Source of the DNA: an uncultured Spirochaetia bacterium
GTDB taxonomy: Bacteria; Spirochaetota; UBA4802; JAGODF01
DNA length: 6,046 bases
Direction of reading: 5' to 3'
Assembly (NCBI GenBank): GCA_937967705.1
Contig: CALCJG010000112.1
Span: 1-6,046, forward strand
Position numbers and translations under genes: made by a program. The notes below the pieces were generated by a model, which ran no database searches, was not told the origin of the DNA, and saw only the letters and a list, made by a program, of their open reading frames with translations. Each line of letters begins with the position of its first letter. Within the stretch, counting starts at the first letter, position 1. Positions 5,731-6,046 of this stretch are shown piece after piece.

Positions 5731-6046
5731 ACCCGGGCTTTGACATCAACGGTCAAATCTGTAAAAAGGCCCCTTGAGTAATAATGATAACCTAATCCGG
5801 CAATCATGGCAGCATTGTCAGTGCAGAGTATGGGAGATGGGATGAGGAGTTCATGATCCGTGGATATCTCCTGACGGAGCATCTCCCTTAATCGGGTGTT
5901 GGATGCGACACCCCCTGCCACAACAATCCTTCGTATGCCTGTCTCTTGGGAGGCAGAAAAAACACGGCGAATCAGTATCTCCAAAGCCCTTTCTTGAAAA
6001 CTGTAAAGAAGATCGGGGATGTTGACCCCAGGGTTTTCTCTGTAAT
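5727..6046 (-). CDS. tsaD: tRNA threonylcarbamoyladenosine synthase subunit TsaD, C-terminal part
   Basis: The frame enters from the right edge and ends at TAA 5729-5727; 105 residues are seen, roughly the last third of a protein usually about 330-350 long. TsaD (Kae1/Gcp family), with TsaB and TsaE, transfers the threonylcarbamoyl group to A37 of ANN-decoding tRNAs in the cytoplasm and is nearly always essential. Recognisable parts in order are YSFQERALEIL, then IVVAGGVASNTRLREML (the GGVxxN-LR family motif), and CTDNAAMIAGLGYHYY, whose Asp belongs to the conserved metal/nucleotide site. The 5' end and true start lie beyond the window; the TTG at 5984 is internal. It converges on the diguanylate cyclase gene and overlaps its stop codon. 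Confidence 0.95.
   Translation of the reverse strand, partial: YRENPGVNIPDLLYSFQERALEILIRRVFSASQETGIRRIVVAGGVASNTRLREMLRQEISTDHELLIPSPILCTDNAAMIAGLGYHYYSRGLFTDLTVDVKARV

Overview
This 6 kb window is ordinary-looking bacterial chromosome, gene-dense and moderately AT-rich, with no mobile element, CRISPR array, tRNA or rRNA visible. The lipoprotein with a lipobox points to a double-membrane (Gram-negative type) cell. The hydrogenase maturation GTPase HypB and the GlcD-type flavoprotein dehydrogenase suggest an anaerobic or fermentative lifestyle. A spirochaete or deltaproteobacterium-like organism would fit, but this is a low-confidence impression from protein style, not a demonstrated assignment.

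Left part (1-3920) is all on the minus strand. Read in transcription order it holds a CsgG-like lipoprotein with two C-terminal beta-type repeats (3920-2781), hypB (2692-2027, start moved inward on ribosome-binding-site evidence), a clean rho-independent terminator (2010-1981), glcD (1889-501), and an unrecognised protein (501 to beyond base 1). The start codon of this last protein overlaps the glcD stop as TGATG. The terminator separates hypB from glcD, so glcD and the unknown gene form their own transcription unit.

Middle (3921-4119) is a 199-bp divergent intergenic region. It carries a weak plus-strand promoter candidate and a perfect 7-bp inverted repeat, TACTGTT-AAA-AACAGTA, just ahead of the next gene.

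Right part: on the plus strand, xth (exonuclease III, 4120-4890) and a diguanylate cyclase with a GGEEF active site and an intact RxxD inhibition site (4900-5730) form a tight two-gene unit. They converge on tsaD (minus strand, C-terminal 105 residues only), whose stop codon overlaps that of the cyclase by three of four bases, with no terminator between them.

The genes cover unrelated tasks: hydroxyacid oxidation, nickel-enzyme maturation, envelope function, DNA repair, c-di-GMP signalling and tRNA modification. I see no convincing evidence of a new multi-gene system. The items most worth a look are the unknown gene coupled to glcD, the architecture of the CsgG-like lipoprotein, the operator-like dyad before xth, and the unnamed N-terminal domain of the diguanylate cyclase.
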